A DNA stretch of 64,000 bases, from positions 62,001-126,000 of the forward strand of contig JABVXU010000104.1 in the NCBI GenBank assembly GCA_013365365.1, given 5' to 3'. The DNA is from Cruorifilaria tuberocauda (lineage: Eukaryota > Nematoda > Chromadorea > Rhabditida > Onchocercidae). The notes under the pieces were generated by a model. That model was not told the origin of the DNA. It ran no database searches and worked only from the letters and a program-made list of their open reading frames with translations. The translations under genes and the position numbers were made by a program. Below are positions 34,129 to 47,288 of the stretch, piece after piece; positions within the stretch are counted from its first letter, which is position 1, and each line of letters starts with the position of its first letter.

Positions 34129-36523
34129 ATGCAGTTCTTATCATTACTTCTTTCGTTATCATTGACAGGTACAACAATACTTCAAACTTTACTGTCTGTA
34201 CTATTACCATTCTATTAAAAAAAATTTGCAGAAGTTATTACATTTCAGAGAGTAATTGAAATATTAACTCATTATTTTACAAATTCCAATTTTGTATTTT
34301 TTTTAAACTTCAACTGTCATACATGATTATATATTTAATTTAGTGATGTTTCTAAGTATTTCAAAATTAGTCAGGCTATTAAATCATTTATTGAAATCTG
34401 CTTTAATAGATGTTAAATTTTCCATAAAATTTAAAAGTGATAATATTGAGGATCGTATATTGTACTGGGACAATGCCCGATGGGTGATGTACCGTTAAAC
34501 GGTTATCGGTGTTTATCGAACACTCAGTGTCAGAGTATCTCTCCGGAATATTATTGCTACCGAGGATTTTGCTGCCCAGATAGTTCCGTTGTTGAAATTT
34601 CCTTAGCTTTTCAGGAAGTAATTCTCTTTCCCAAACCAAATTTCTCTTCACACTTTCAGTAAATCTATTCACTTCAGAAATTAAATTTTCTTTTAGATAC
34701 AATAAATACAGTATCATATGGTGGATATTGTACGACGACAGTACAATGCAGCACACGTGGCGCAAAATGCATCTCATATATATGCCAATGCCCTAGTGGT
34801 TTCAAGTACAACGGTTATTCATGTGTCGTAACAGGTGTGCTTTTTTTGTTAAAATTTCCAATTGATCTTGTATCATACGAATTTTTGTGGACTTTCATTA
34901 TCATAAGATTTTAAACCTTAAATTGCAATTAAACAGAAAATAACTAAGGAATGAATGAATGGTTTAGGGAAAAGCTGAAAATACTTATTATGGAAAAAGA
35001 TAACAAGCAAGAGATTTCCATGAATTGTTATCAGTATCAGTTTGCTGAGTACTTTTGTATTTTACAATTACTTTTGCATGAAATCAGTAATATTTGTACA
35101 GGTCCAATCCTCTGTCCATCAAATTATATTTCGATAAATGGACAATGCCATCGGAAAGTGAGTTATGGTTTTCTGTGTAATTTTACGCAACAATGCGCTT
35201 ATATTGGCGCTTTTTGCACCGATGGAATTTGCCTTTGTCAATTGGGTTATGCTTTTGATGGAAGCAAATGTATTCCGCGTTCTAAGAGTAAGCTATTAGA
35301 GTGCTTAATTGTTGAGTAGAACTAGTAATATCTGTTTGATGATAGTGTAAATTCAACAAATTCTTTACTTAATCTTAAAGATATAGAAGCGATAACTTCA
35401 TTTTTCAAATTTTGACTTATAAATCAATAAATCAGAGTGAAGAAATCGGATCCGAAATGTTGAATAGCTGAATGAAATATCATAGTAATATCAAGAAGAA
35501 TAAAATCAGAATTACTTAAATTATATGATTATGTTTATAAAATTATTGATAGAATTATTCCTGATGCTGACAGTCATAACCTGATACGGAATTTAATATA
35601 TTCCAGTTGAAGTTTTAGCTTGTCCTGGAAATCAGATAGCTATCGGTGGACTGTGTTATCCATTCGCTCGGTTTGGTGAAATGTGTACGTACAGTGAGCA
35701 ATGTATCGATTTGTGGTACCCATCCCTCGTATGTACCAATGGTCGTTGTATGATCCGAATGGATGATGATGCTTTGAAGCGTAAGCTTAACAACTTTTCA
35801 TTCACTATTCATTCATTGAGCTTTTACCTTTTAACTTTAAAATTAATCAACGAATCAATGAGATCAACTTCCTGATTGTCTTTTTTCAAATACTGCAAAT
35901 TTTCAAACAAAATTAAGATATGTAAAGAAATTTTAATTATTATAAGCGATTTCTGTTTTATTTTTCCTCTATCGATCAATATTGATTTAATGATTTCGAA
36001 ATTTTTTGATAAAAATTTAGCAACATGTCATGAACGACGTGCTGAAGTGGAATATATGAATGGTACCGTGAAAAATTGTTTATACGTGCCCTGTACAGTT
36101 GGTTATTTCTGTGAATACAATGAATCCCTAAATGGCGGACAGTATATTTGCTGTGGTACCAATGCTAACAATATTTATGGTTTGATTTATCAAATTTTCC
36201 TTTAAAAAATCACAAGTAAATAAACAATTTAACATTTATTTATAATTCCTTTCTCTTCTGATTTTTTATAAAATGAATATGAATTCGCTAGATTAAAGTA
36301 CTAATTTGTTTATAAAAAATAATATTAAAAGAAAAAGAAATTAATGAAAATTGATGATTGATGAATAGATTTTGAAATTTTAGGTAAAGTGAAGGTTTAT
36401 CCGGGTACCAGTAAGCCGTTACACTGTTTCGCACCTGATAGTTGCATGTTTTTGGATACGCCAAATTGCGTCATGTCGCACCGATATGGTTACAAAGTTT
36501 GTTGCTCAACTACAAATTGCTGA
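34129..36523 (+). CDS. Secreted cysteine-rich EB-module protein
   Basis: Predicted secreted protein of 322 residues. Exons 34129-34168, 34451-34582, 34697-34834, 35102-35287, 35607-35780, 36021-36179, 36384-36523; every intron is phase 1. Exon 1 is a signal peptide (MQFLSLLLSLSLTG). Exons 3 and 4 have the EB-module pattern C..........C.....C....C.C..G....C (for example GAKCISYICQCPSGFKYNGY). Exons 2 and 5 are related cysteine-rich units, and exons 6-7 end in CC motifs. EB modules are found mainly in nematode extracellular proteins and may bind other proteins; specific functions are little known. AATAAA lies at 36610. The joins rest on phase and conserved cysteine spacing; the exon 2 donor (CAGATA, then GTTCCG) is the weakest. 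Confidence 0.82.
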
Positions 36524-36609
36524 AATTAAACATCAAATTTTGAAATTGTTAAAAAATTGAGTGCAATTATTAAAGTGTCACTTTCTCTCCGTTGTATATT
36601 TATGTAGAA

Positions 36610-36615
36610 AATAAA
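36610..36615 (+). terminator. Poly(A) signal of the EB-module gene
   Basis: AATAAA about 87 nt after the stop codon. Confidence 0.6.
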
Positions 36616-38668
36616 GTATCAGAAAGTAATTTATTAATTTTTGTTTATCTATGATCATGTTGATAGCTCTGATACTCAAACTGTTATTGATATCAATGAA
36701 ATATGAGAACTCAAATGACAAACTAAATAATTTTGTCGAAAATTGATGAATGAATTATTTTTAGCAGCCTGATTTATAAAAATCATTTTTCTTGAAATTC
36801 GAAATCAAAATTATCTTCTGCCATTCTATTAGAGAATATTGAAATTATCGATGTAATTAACAAAGTAAGCTCTATTTTAATACTCATATCATCATGCTTG
36901 TAAAGTTACACGTCCGAACGCAGAAACGCCAATTAGTCAGAATTATATTTCATTCTGATTAGCCTATCAGTGATTTTGTTCCCACCAATATGTAAATTAC
37001 TTAATATTATGTGATTTCTGCTTGATCAACGTTATATGAAAACAGTACCATAAAGAATATTTCAATAACTTTTCTAAAAATAATGTGAGATTTCGTATTC
37101 ACGATTAGCTGTTAATGATATTCAAACTTTATTAACAACTGTTTTATCAATTTCACCGAACAGAATTAATTGTGATAACGAAGCCATTTATATAATTTGG
37201 ATACTTTCAATAAAATAAAGTTGAGAGAATAATATTTAAAAGGAAAAATGAAGTTTGTCTTATCTGTTGCAAAATTAAGCAATGATCGAAACTTTGCAAA
37301 TCAATCAATAATGCTAATTTTTAACATTAGGCAAATTCATAAAGAATAAAGGAAATCAGACAAGTTCTTCTTTCTATGATAATTAGCCGGTTAGTATTTT
37401 AAAACAATTTATTGCAAAATACTTAAATGCCATCTTGTGGGAGAAATTAAATTTTTCTCATTATGAAAATTTAATTGATGTATAGAGTTAATTTTGATTC
37501 GACAAGGACATGAAAGAGATACAGTGCTATGGTGAGAAATCATTATTCATAAACCAGAATTCAACAACAAATCCATTTTTGTATGAAAAGAGAAAGAGAG
37601 AAAAAGTATAGAAGTCATAGAAGAGAAATTCGTAATTATGGATTATGCATTATTGAAAAAGTAATACTTTTTTCAATTTTACTCCAAAAACGACAAAACT
37701 GTGAGAACTTCTAAACGGGGAAAATCCTCCCGAAGGAGCAGGGAAAGATAAGCAAAGATATGATAAAATGATAACTGGAAAATTCTGGAAAATAATAGCA
37801 TCTTTCCATCAATACTTTCCAAATCCCTTCCTCAAAATGGATAATCACTTCATGAAGATATCTCTGTAGCCTTTGCTTCAACATGTTAGCATGTCGTGAT
37901 ATGAGGAGTGAAGAAATCATATTAAGATATTTAAAGCTGCATTAGGTAAAAGCTATCCGTACATGCGTCTCAAACAGAATTAATTCATGACGGATAAGAA
38001 TGAATAGAAAAAGCAGGTTAAATAAAACCGGTAGGTTCATTTTGCGCATCATTATCAGATACCGCACAAGGAATTCAGAATCTAAAAGTGATCCTTGTAT
38101 TAATCGAATCATCGTTTGCTTTCATTACAATAGCATGTTGCAGATTCTTATGATGTTATTAACAGAACTGTAGAAAAAGCAAGTTTGACTATTAGTAGAG
38201 TTGAATCAACCGTAAATTAATCAAATTAATGTAAAATTAATTCAAACTTCTACTTAGGACCATACGATTTACTACAAAATTTAATAGGCATTAAAAAATA
38301 AATAAAAATTTTACATCCAGTATGATCGGAATCTATCCTTTTATTCCTTCCAATTTCCGCATTCCTGCATTCCGGTATCCATTCTGCTGTTAGTGTTTCA
38401 TGATTTCAATTCAATCGCTCAATGGATATTTGAATTCGTTGGATAAAAGATTCGAGAAATCATAAATTAGCATCATTACGTCCGACCAATCATTCATTCT
38501 TATCTCAGGATATTCCCGAAATTCCCTATTCTTTATTTCTTAACCTTCCTTTTCAAAAAATGGAAATTTTGCTAATTTCATGCAATTTCGAAATAATAAT
38601 TAATAATAATATTAATAATCTAGGATCGATATATCTCTTCACACATGAATAATCGTTGATTTCCCTTT

Positions 38669-38686
38669 CTCTCTCTCTCTCTCTCT
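38669..38686. repeat. (CT)n microsatellite
   Basis: Nine CT units. Confidence 0.75.
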
Positions 38687-41600
38687 GCCGGATTTGTCTT
38701 TTCAAAGTGGAAAGAATGGTGACAGAAATTTGTCGTTTTTGCTTCTGGTAAAAAATCAGATAATATTTTTCGAATATTTTTATAGCAATAAAATTAATTT
38801 CATCTTTATCGTAATTTATAAATTATAAAAGAAATATCTTCCAATAGCTTTTCTTTAACTTATTAAATGACAAAAAAATATAATATGAGCTTAATTATTT
38901 AATTACTGCGAGAACAATTAGTTGAAATACAATAATAACGAATTTTTCGTTTTCATAAGATAGAGACAAATGAAATAAGTAAAACTGAAAAATAAAAGTA
39001 AGTTATTTCTTTTCAAAAAATAGAAGAGATGAAAGTAATAGGCATTGACAACCAATTAATATTCCAAAATGATAATTCTCATGAATTATGAAAGTAAAAA
39101 AGAAAGGACAATCGGGTGTTCATTCGGGATATTAAATTTAATCCAATCATCAACATCTAATCAATTAATCAATTATAATCACTTATTTGATTGGCACCAA
39201 TCACTAATTGGGAACAGGTAGTAAAAACTATTAATGCGATTAATTAATCAATCATCACTTGTTATTCGGTTTAACTTTAGGAATAATTCTTGGAATTATG
39301 TGAAAAATATGATATTACTGGTTTCCATTGACTATTTTTTTTGTAATTTGTTTTTTTTTTCTAAAATGAAATTTTACTTGACAAAAGAGTTTTGCCTTAC
39401 CGGATGAAAATTTCATTTTGTATTAAATTAGGTTCCTTAATTTATAAGTAATACTGAAGTGGAATATTATTCATTTGAAACCTGAAAAATTGTGTCGATA
39501 GTCTGTCCGTTATTCGTTGTTTTTTGAATTAAATTCTAAATTCGGTATTATTTAATTTGGTTGAAAAGAATTCTTTGCAACATTTACAGAATATTTTTAA
39601 ATGTAATTGTTGAAATTTTAAAAAGTTTGATGGATTCTTTACAAGAAATAAATCCTGTTTGTTACAAGAGTTTTATAGCGAAATATCCTTGACGCTATTT
39701 ATTCGTTTTTTCTATAAAACTAACAATCCACAAAAACCGGATCCGTCTTGAGAGAAAAGAGAAAATCTCGACAATAATGATGAGGTCTTATCGGTAACTT
39801 TTTCATATTCCTTCTTCACTTATTATCTCTCTTGTAATTCGTTAATTTCTAATTTTTTCAATACTTATATTTGCTAAAATTTAAAAAGCATAATTAAATA
39901 TATCCTTTTACACCTGATCAAACTATGATAACATGTATATTCCATCTACTCAGTTAATCTCATGATAATAATTTAGTCTAAATTCTTCATTATCTACTGA
40001 TTGCATAAATTGCTGAGATAGAGCAAGCAAATTTATTAATTAATTATCAGTCTTTTCCAAAGGTGAAAGTTTGATGGGTGAAATGCATTCAAAGGTAATA
40101 TGCAGCATTGGATATAATTTGAATTATGATTGGCATGAAAGGAAATTTCTTTCATTAATTCAGGAAGCAATTTCAGTGGATGAATGATAGAATAATTGTG
40201 AGCAAAAAAGGATATGAAAATTTGATTTGACAGAAATTATCAATTCTACTTTTAAATAATCATTTGTCCAATTTCCAGCTTTCAGTCCACTCTTCCATCT
40301 CACCTTTTTTTTCATTTCACCTTTATTCAATTTATTATACAAATATTTATAGTTTATTTGTTCACTATTTTCTCTCATCTCTTATCGCATCTTCTGCTAT
40401 CTGACCCACAAAGGTCAGTCAGTAAAGGTCAGAATTGGCTTATGTAAAGTAAATTTTTTCGAGATAGTTAAATTACAAAACGGTTGACAAAAATGTGAAT
40501 TATGAAATGAAAATTAAACTAAACTAATCATCAGAAAATAAATTTGGAGCAAAATGAAGAATGATGGAAATGAAAGAGAAATTCTTTTTATTGCTTTCCT
40601 TAAGGAATTTTTCCATTTTGAAAATTTTCACTCATTTTATTTCTTTCTTCTTCGACAATTAATGTGATGTGTTTAAAATGGCGAAGATGAACGTTGAATA
40701 AATTTTTTGTTCGAGAATTTTCCAGTAGCTTCTATCGATACTCAGAACATCTCATCGAAGTAATTTATTTCGATAAGATTAGACAAAAATATAGCTGGGA
40801 ATTGCTCATATTAGTTTATGAGAAGAAAAAGGTTAGATTAAATTCTGTTGTGGAAAAAACTACGAATATATGATTTAAAATTGATTTATGTCTATTTAAA
40901 TTTGACATTAAAGAATGAAATATGTTCAGATAAGTGCAACAAAGAATTACATTTCTTCACTTCCTTACTGCAAAATTATGTTATTATTTTGGAGGATGAA
41001 TAAGATCGAAGGGATCTATCTAATTGTTAAATTCAAATTGTGCCATAATTTCCTTTCAATAAACTATGCCATATTTGACGATGATCACTTCGTTATTTTA
41101 TTTTTGAACCAAAATTTTATTTCACATATTCTGTTAGATTATTTTACGTGCATATTCTCGATTCGATCAGTTTCTTTCATTTCAGAAACAATGATAAAAT
41201 GATAAGGATAACTAATCATGATGATAGAATTTCGTGATTATTATGCCCTTTTAATTACTATGTTTTTTTTCTCATTTACTTAATAATCACTGTAAATTGA
41301 TTTCATGCTCATAAGAACATAATATCATTATCACTTTATCATTTCAATCATTTTGCTTGATTTTCGATTTTTTTAAGCTACAATTGCTATAAACTGATTT
41401 TCATTTTATCAACTGAATCGAGTGAATGAATAGCACAGTAAGCTTTATTATACTTAGCATTGTAGCCGAGTAAACTGTCTAGTAACTTGTAATACTTGAA
41501 TACTTGACTGTTACGTTAAAAGCGTCCTATCACCATTCACGTTTCACCGTCTGGCAAGTTATGATATCTGATAATAACGTCAGGAAAATTTACAAAATTA

Positions 41601-44600
41601 GAATCCATCGATTATAATTTTTTTACTTAGGAAATGGTAAAATTGATATCCTGTTTCAGCATTAATCTATTTAAAATTCCAATTTAAAAATATCAGAATT
41701 AGGTAAATGAAACTCAGAAGTAAAGTGACATACTGAATTAATTCACTCCTAATAAAATGATAATACATTTGACATGGATTGATCGGAATCAGTAACTAAG
41801 GTTCTTCAATTTGAGCTCCCATTGTTTTTTAACACTTTGATAATATAATTATTGTTATTCCCCATTATTGTTCTCCTGATTTTATATTTACTTTTAAATA
41901 TTACAATTTTAAATTTACTAAGAAACTTTCACTGATCAAATTGAAAAAATTTCAATTAATTCATAATTGAGTAATTCTTACTAAAATTTACAAGTAATTA
42001 TTAACTATCAAGGAATTTTTTGAATATTTCAGAGAAAATTTTCACTTTTTATAATTAATTAATTAACAATTTTAATCGTTGAATAAAATAATAGATTAAA
42101 TTTTAAATTAACAAAGTAACAAAAAATTTCTAATATAATAAATTGGTAGGAAAATTTTGCAAAGGCAGAGAACGATGAAAGTTACAGGCAAATTGAATGG
42201 AAAATATTTATTTCTGTAAGAATTTATTAAAACGATTAAAAATATATTCGAAATTACGAATAACTGTGCCCTTTTAATGTCCTAAATCTTTTCATTTCAA
42301 ATATTTCCAATATTTATGCCAATTCTATAATGCACCATTAATTTTTACAGGTATTTACTGATTTTTTATTTGATAATTTCTCATATTTTCAATGTTTTTT
42401 TAAATAAAATTTTTCATTCTTTCTATTGAATGATGAATTTAATGAAATTTCGATATTTAAATATTCAAATTTATGAAATGAATGTAAGAAATTAGCAAAA
42501 ATTAGTAAGGAAAATTGACGAGGAGAAACGAATGAACAAAAGTTTACAAATAATATGCTAAATTCAAATCAGAACTTTCACAAAGTATTCGCTAATCAAA
42601 ATTCACAAAACTAATTTGATCTTTTGTCAAGGATTTTCCTGTAATAATTGAAATTCATCGCCATAACTGTCCTTATTATCATTTCTCTTAGCAGAATAAA
42701 TTTGCTTTCTAATAATGGTCAAACTAAATAATTGTCAAATTTTGATATATTAGAGAAATTAGGAAATCACGCAACGTAATTGATGTATGCACACGTTTAA
42801 TAGTAGAAAATTTCTACTTTTTTACCTGTCATTTTCGTACTTTCAAGCAAATTGTTTATTTCCCCGATTGAACAAATAACATATCATTATCCGAGATAAT
42901 GATATGAGCGATGGGATAATAAAATTTCCGGTTGAAACTACTATAATGTCCCACCTGCCTTTAAGGTTAACAATTCTCAAATTGAAGATATGAATTGTTA
43001 TTTAACAAAATATTGCATTCAGTGATGCTGATAGCTAATTGTGATAGTAATTAATGATGTGATTTAAAATTTTTTACTATTTCACTCTATTCTATTTGCT
43101 TTTTTGTTTTAACTGTAAAAAAGTTTTTCAGGATATTTTCAGAAAGAGGGATAATTATCTTTCCATGAACAAATGCGCAAAATATAATTTTCAAATTCAG
43201 ACTTTTCAGAACAAAAGAAGAAAAAAAGGAAGGCAACTCGTCGATCGTCCAATAACTTCTGATGGAGTTTTCAAATTTTCTTTCCATTTTTCTTTTTAAT
43301 TTGTTAATTGATAAAAAGAGAATGAAAATTGGCTATTAGAGTTTTTGCAATAATAAAAATTTAATTAAATACTTGGAAGTGATAATATGGAATTGTTGTA
43401 AGAAAAGTTAAAAAGAAATAAAACAAAGAAAAAAAGATTTAGTTGTCATTTCTTTCCATCCAACACATTTTATTTTTGTCAACTTTTCTAAACATTTCGA
43501 TTTTTCGAAATCAAATTCTTGAAATATTATAAAATCATTGAAAAATTAAATTTCATCTAAATTCATCGTTAAGCTAATCCTTGGACTTTTGAGTAACACC
43601 AACTGCTTCAACAGCTTTTGGAAGCTCATCTCCAGAAACTTTTCAATTTCATTTTTGATAAGACAGAAATTTTCCTCATTTTGTGGCCTTTCCAATTGTA
43701 TTAAAGAATATATGTTGGTGACCTTGTATTAATACCTGAAATATTTCCGTAATTTGTTCTGAATTCATCGGAATGGAAGGAAAATTTAGGATTTTTCCAT
43801 TTTTCCAGCAAATTTCACCTGTGCTTTGATATATTGTCCACAGAAAAGTTTTAACTATGGAATTAAAATTTTATTCTAAATTTCTCGAAAATGAAATCAT
43901 GCATTTATTGAGGATAATACCATTCAAAAGGATTTTGCCGATGATAATAGTCTCAATCTTGTCGTCATGTCAACAGTTTTCTATTTTGCCTAACTTTTTA
44001 GCAATTGTTGAAAATGAGCAATAAGCATGTGCTGTGAATTCGTAAAGAAAATTTTCGATGAAATTAGAATTATGGGATTTAAGTGATGATCGAAGGTAAA
44101 TTGATGGGATGAAAGTTTCTGCGATGTTTCTGCGACAATTATTTCTGTATTTAATTTCGTCCTTTCATTTCATCCTAAAAATTTTATTTCATTTTTTTCT
44201 TTTCCTTCCTAACAAATATTCATCTTTTTGACTGTAATCGGAATAGATGCATATGTATGGTTTCCAATAAATTTTATTATCAAAAAAACTATTTCTCTTT
44301 CAAAACTTTTTTTACAACTTGATCATTACCTTATGAGTTCAAGGAGTGGAGAAAAAAGAAAAATACTATAAAAAGTTTGGTCATAAAAATGAAATGAAAT
44401 TTTGTTTCTTATTTTACCTATTCTTCTTGCAAAGATTGAATTTCGCATTAAAAGTAAAATGGATTGAAAAAGTATCCTGAATAGATGAATACCAAATTTA
44501 TTTTCAATATCTGAAAGCTGAGAGAATATTCTCATGCTTATTCATGAGAATTGGTCAGAGAGAAAATGCTTATTTAAAAAACTTTGGAGAGATATATCGG

Positions 44601-47252
44601 CGTATTTTATACCATTTACGTCATTTCTTCTTTCCATAACTGATATCAGGTTGAAATTAGTGCTATCAGTTTTTAAATATAGTTAATCATTTCTGATTTT
44701 ATCTTTTCAGAACTGATCAGTATATCAAATATAAGCGCTCAGTGATTTTTAATTTTCACTATTAAACTGATATTTCAGTTTTTAACTGATCAAATTTTAA
44801 AAGTAATTTCAATAATTACTATCATTTCCTTTCTAATTTTTAATACTTATCTTGATTTTTTTTCATCTTTTATTTGAGTACATTTTTTATTAAATTGAAT
44901 TTTCTATCAGATCAATCCTCACAACTTTCACTTTTTTTACTTAGAAAGTATATTTGCAGTGAAAACGTGTTATTCACATATCATTCCTCAAGATATGATA
45001 GTAAAAATTATCAAATGAATTTGTTCCATGATTTTATTCCTATAAAATCAACGACGTGTGAGAAGTGATTTTCATGCAAACATCACAACGTCATTTCAAT
45101 CCATGAATTCATCAATCATCACCTGTTAACCACCGAATTCATTGAACATAACTGGTATGGATACTTCCTTAACCGAATTCATTCAATCATTTCACATTTT
45201 CATCAATTAAACTATCATGTTTTTAATTTCCTACTGTGTAATCCTATCTCTGATCAATAATTAATTAATTTTATTGAATGAAATATTTCAATCGTATAGC
45301 ATAAATGTATGAAGTTACATGAGTTAATGTACTTTCATTACTTTGATCTTACTTATAGCTATTACACAATTCGAAATTAGCTTTCTTTTCTTTTACTTTT
45401 GTTATTTCCTAATATTTTACTATTTTGCAATGATTTCAAAGTCAATAATCGAAATTTTATGATTGAAATTAGCTTATGAAACTATCATTTCGACCATTTC
45501 ATTGATTTCTTCCGGAAATGTAGAATGTAGTGATTTTTGTATTGAATCAAAAAATATTGATTATTGATGTGAATTTTGGTAATATTTGATCGATGGAATT
45601 AAATGATCAGAGTTTAGAGTATAAAAGTATTTCTCATTCACTTCGCTTCTCTCTTCTTACATCACATCTTCTTGCATAAAATCTAGGAATTAGTAAAGAT
45701 TTAAGAGTAACCTGAATATGAAAGTTAGTAGATGTTAATCGGTCAATTATATGACTGATAATTGAACATTTTACAAACAGTACTGAGTAATCGTTCAAAA
45801 TTATTTTCTTCTACGCTTCCAATTGTTGATTTCAAATGAAATCTCAATGAACTTCAACGATTACTTCCAAAGTACCATTACTTTTTTCCTTATAATATAT
45901 TTGCCAAGATAATCTTAAAGGTTTTCAAACTTTCTTTCACTTACGTAATTTAAATCTCATTCTTAAATTATGGAACAATTAAATTAGGGTAATTTGAATA
46001 CAAAAATCATTTAAACTTTTTGTTTTGTTTTTATCTTTTATTTTTTTACTTTATCGCTTACTTTTATCCTTTAATCTTATTTAACCTCTTTTTTTACTCT
46101 AAAGTTTTCTTCTACTTCTTAAAATTATATTCAAAAATAAGTTCAGCATGAATAAAATGTTATCGTGAATTTTTTATTTGATTAATAGCTTTTTTATTTT
46201 TATATCTGGAAAACATATGGCTTAGAGGCTCCGAGCTTAATGGCTAGGCGATGCTCGTAGTTACTTATTACATAGTTAAGGTATATCATTTTGCTTTAAA
46301 AAATTCAAAACGGTCTTATTTTGATATAATAATCACTTAATTCAAATTGGACTCTTTTTATTATTATTTCAGGTCAGATCCGCAAAGCTCGACATACAGC
46401 AATCAATAAGTTTAAAAATTTAAACTTTAATTTTTCTCATTTTTGAGACTCTCTAGAAGATCAAACTTACAAGTTCGGTTAACTGAGAAGAATAAAAACA
46501 GTTCGAAAAGTCTTCATTTATATAAATAAATATCAATTTTGTGGACAAGTTGAAAAGTTACTAAAGATTTAATTAAATTTAGTTAATGAAGAGAGACCAA
46601 ATTTCAATTGAGTATTATTGTACAGTGAATTAAAAAAAAATTAATACTCTATAGCAACTTGATCACATTTTCCGTCTCTTTTTCATCTTGATTTGCTTCA
46701 TCAAAATCTCTGCTATCTTCTGCTATTAGTGCACAGTTTACTTTCCTTTGTCTTACTTTGGTGAAGTAGAGAAAAACCCTTTTTGAATATTTGTAAGCTT
46801 TTATTATACGAAGTAAATAGAAAGGAAAAACAAATTATTTTCAATTATTTCAATTATTAAATATTTCAATTCAATTATTATTTCCTTCGCTGCAAATAAG
46901 TGTTACATTAGCTCTGCAAGAGATTTTGCAAGAAATCTTAAATGACAAGAAATCATTAATCTGATTTTTGACAAATATATTTTAGTTACTCTTTACCAAC
47001 TAGCTCATTTAAAGAATCGATATTTATTTTATCATTGTGATTAATTGATCGAAGTGATATAACTTTGTGATTATTTCGACAGATTTCATCACCAATTTGC
47101 TACCTAAACGCTTAATTGAAATTGTCAAAAAGATTTATTTATTCTCTCAAATCAAGCAATACCTTTGAAAAGTTCCATACCGTTTGTTTCATTGAAACTT
47201 CCTTCGAGAAAACTACTAAAATGTCAATTTAATTTATCCAATGGATAAATGC

Positions 47253-47288
47253 ATATATATATATATGTAGAGAGAGAGAGAGAGAGAG
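47253..47288. repeat. Compound (AT)n-(AG)n microsatellite
   Basis: An AT run (47253-47266) is followed after GT by an AG run of about ten units. Confidence 0.75.

Noticed and set aside
37711..37920. 69-codon minus-strand open frame
   Set aside because: No family resemblance, no clear splice sites and a hydrophobic AT-driven composition in its second half.
46210..46265. Less AT-rich segment with CGAGC/GCTCG inverted repeat, considered as a tRNA or other structured RNA
   Set aside because: No TTCGA-type B box or cloverleaf could be fitted, and the stem is only five base pairs.
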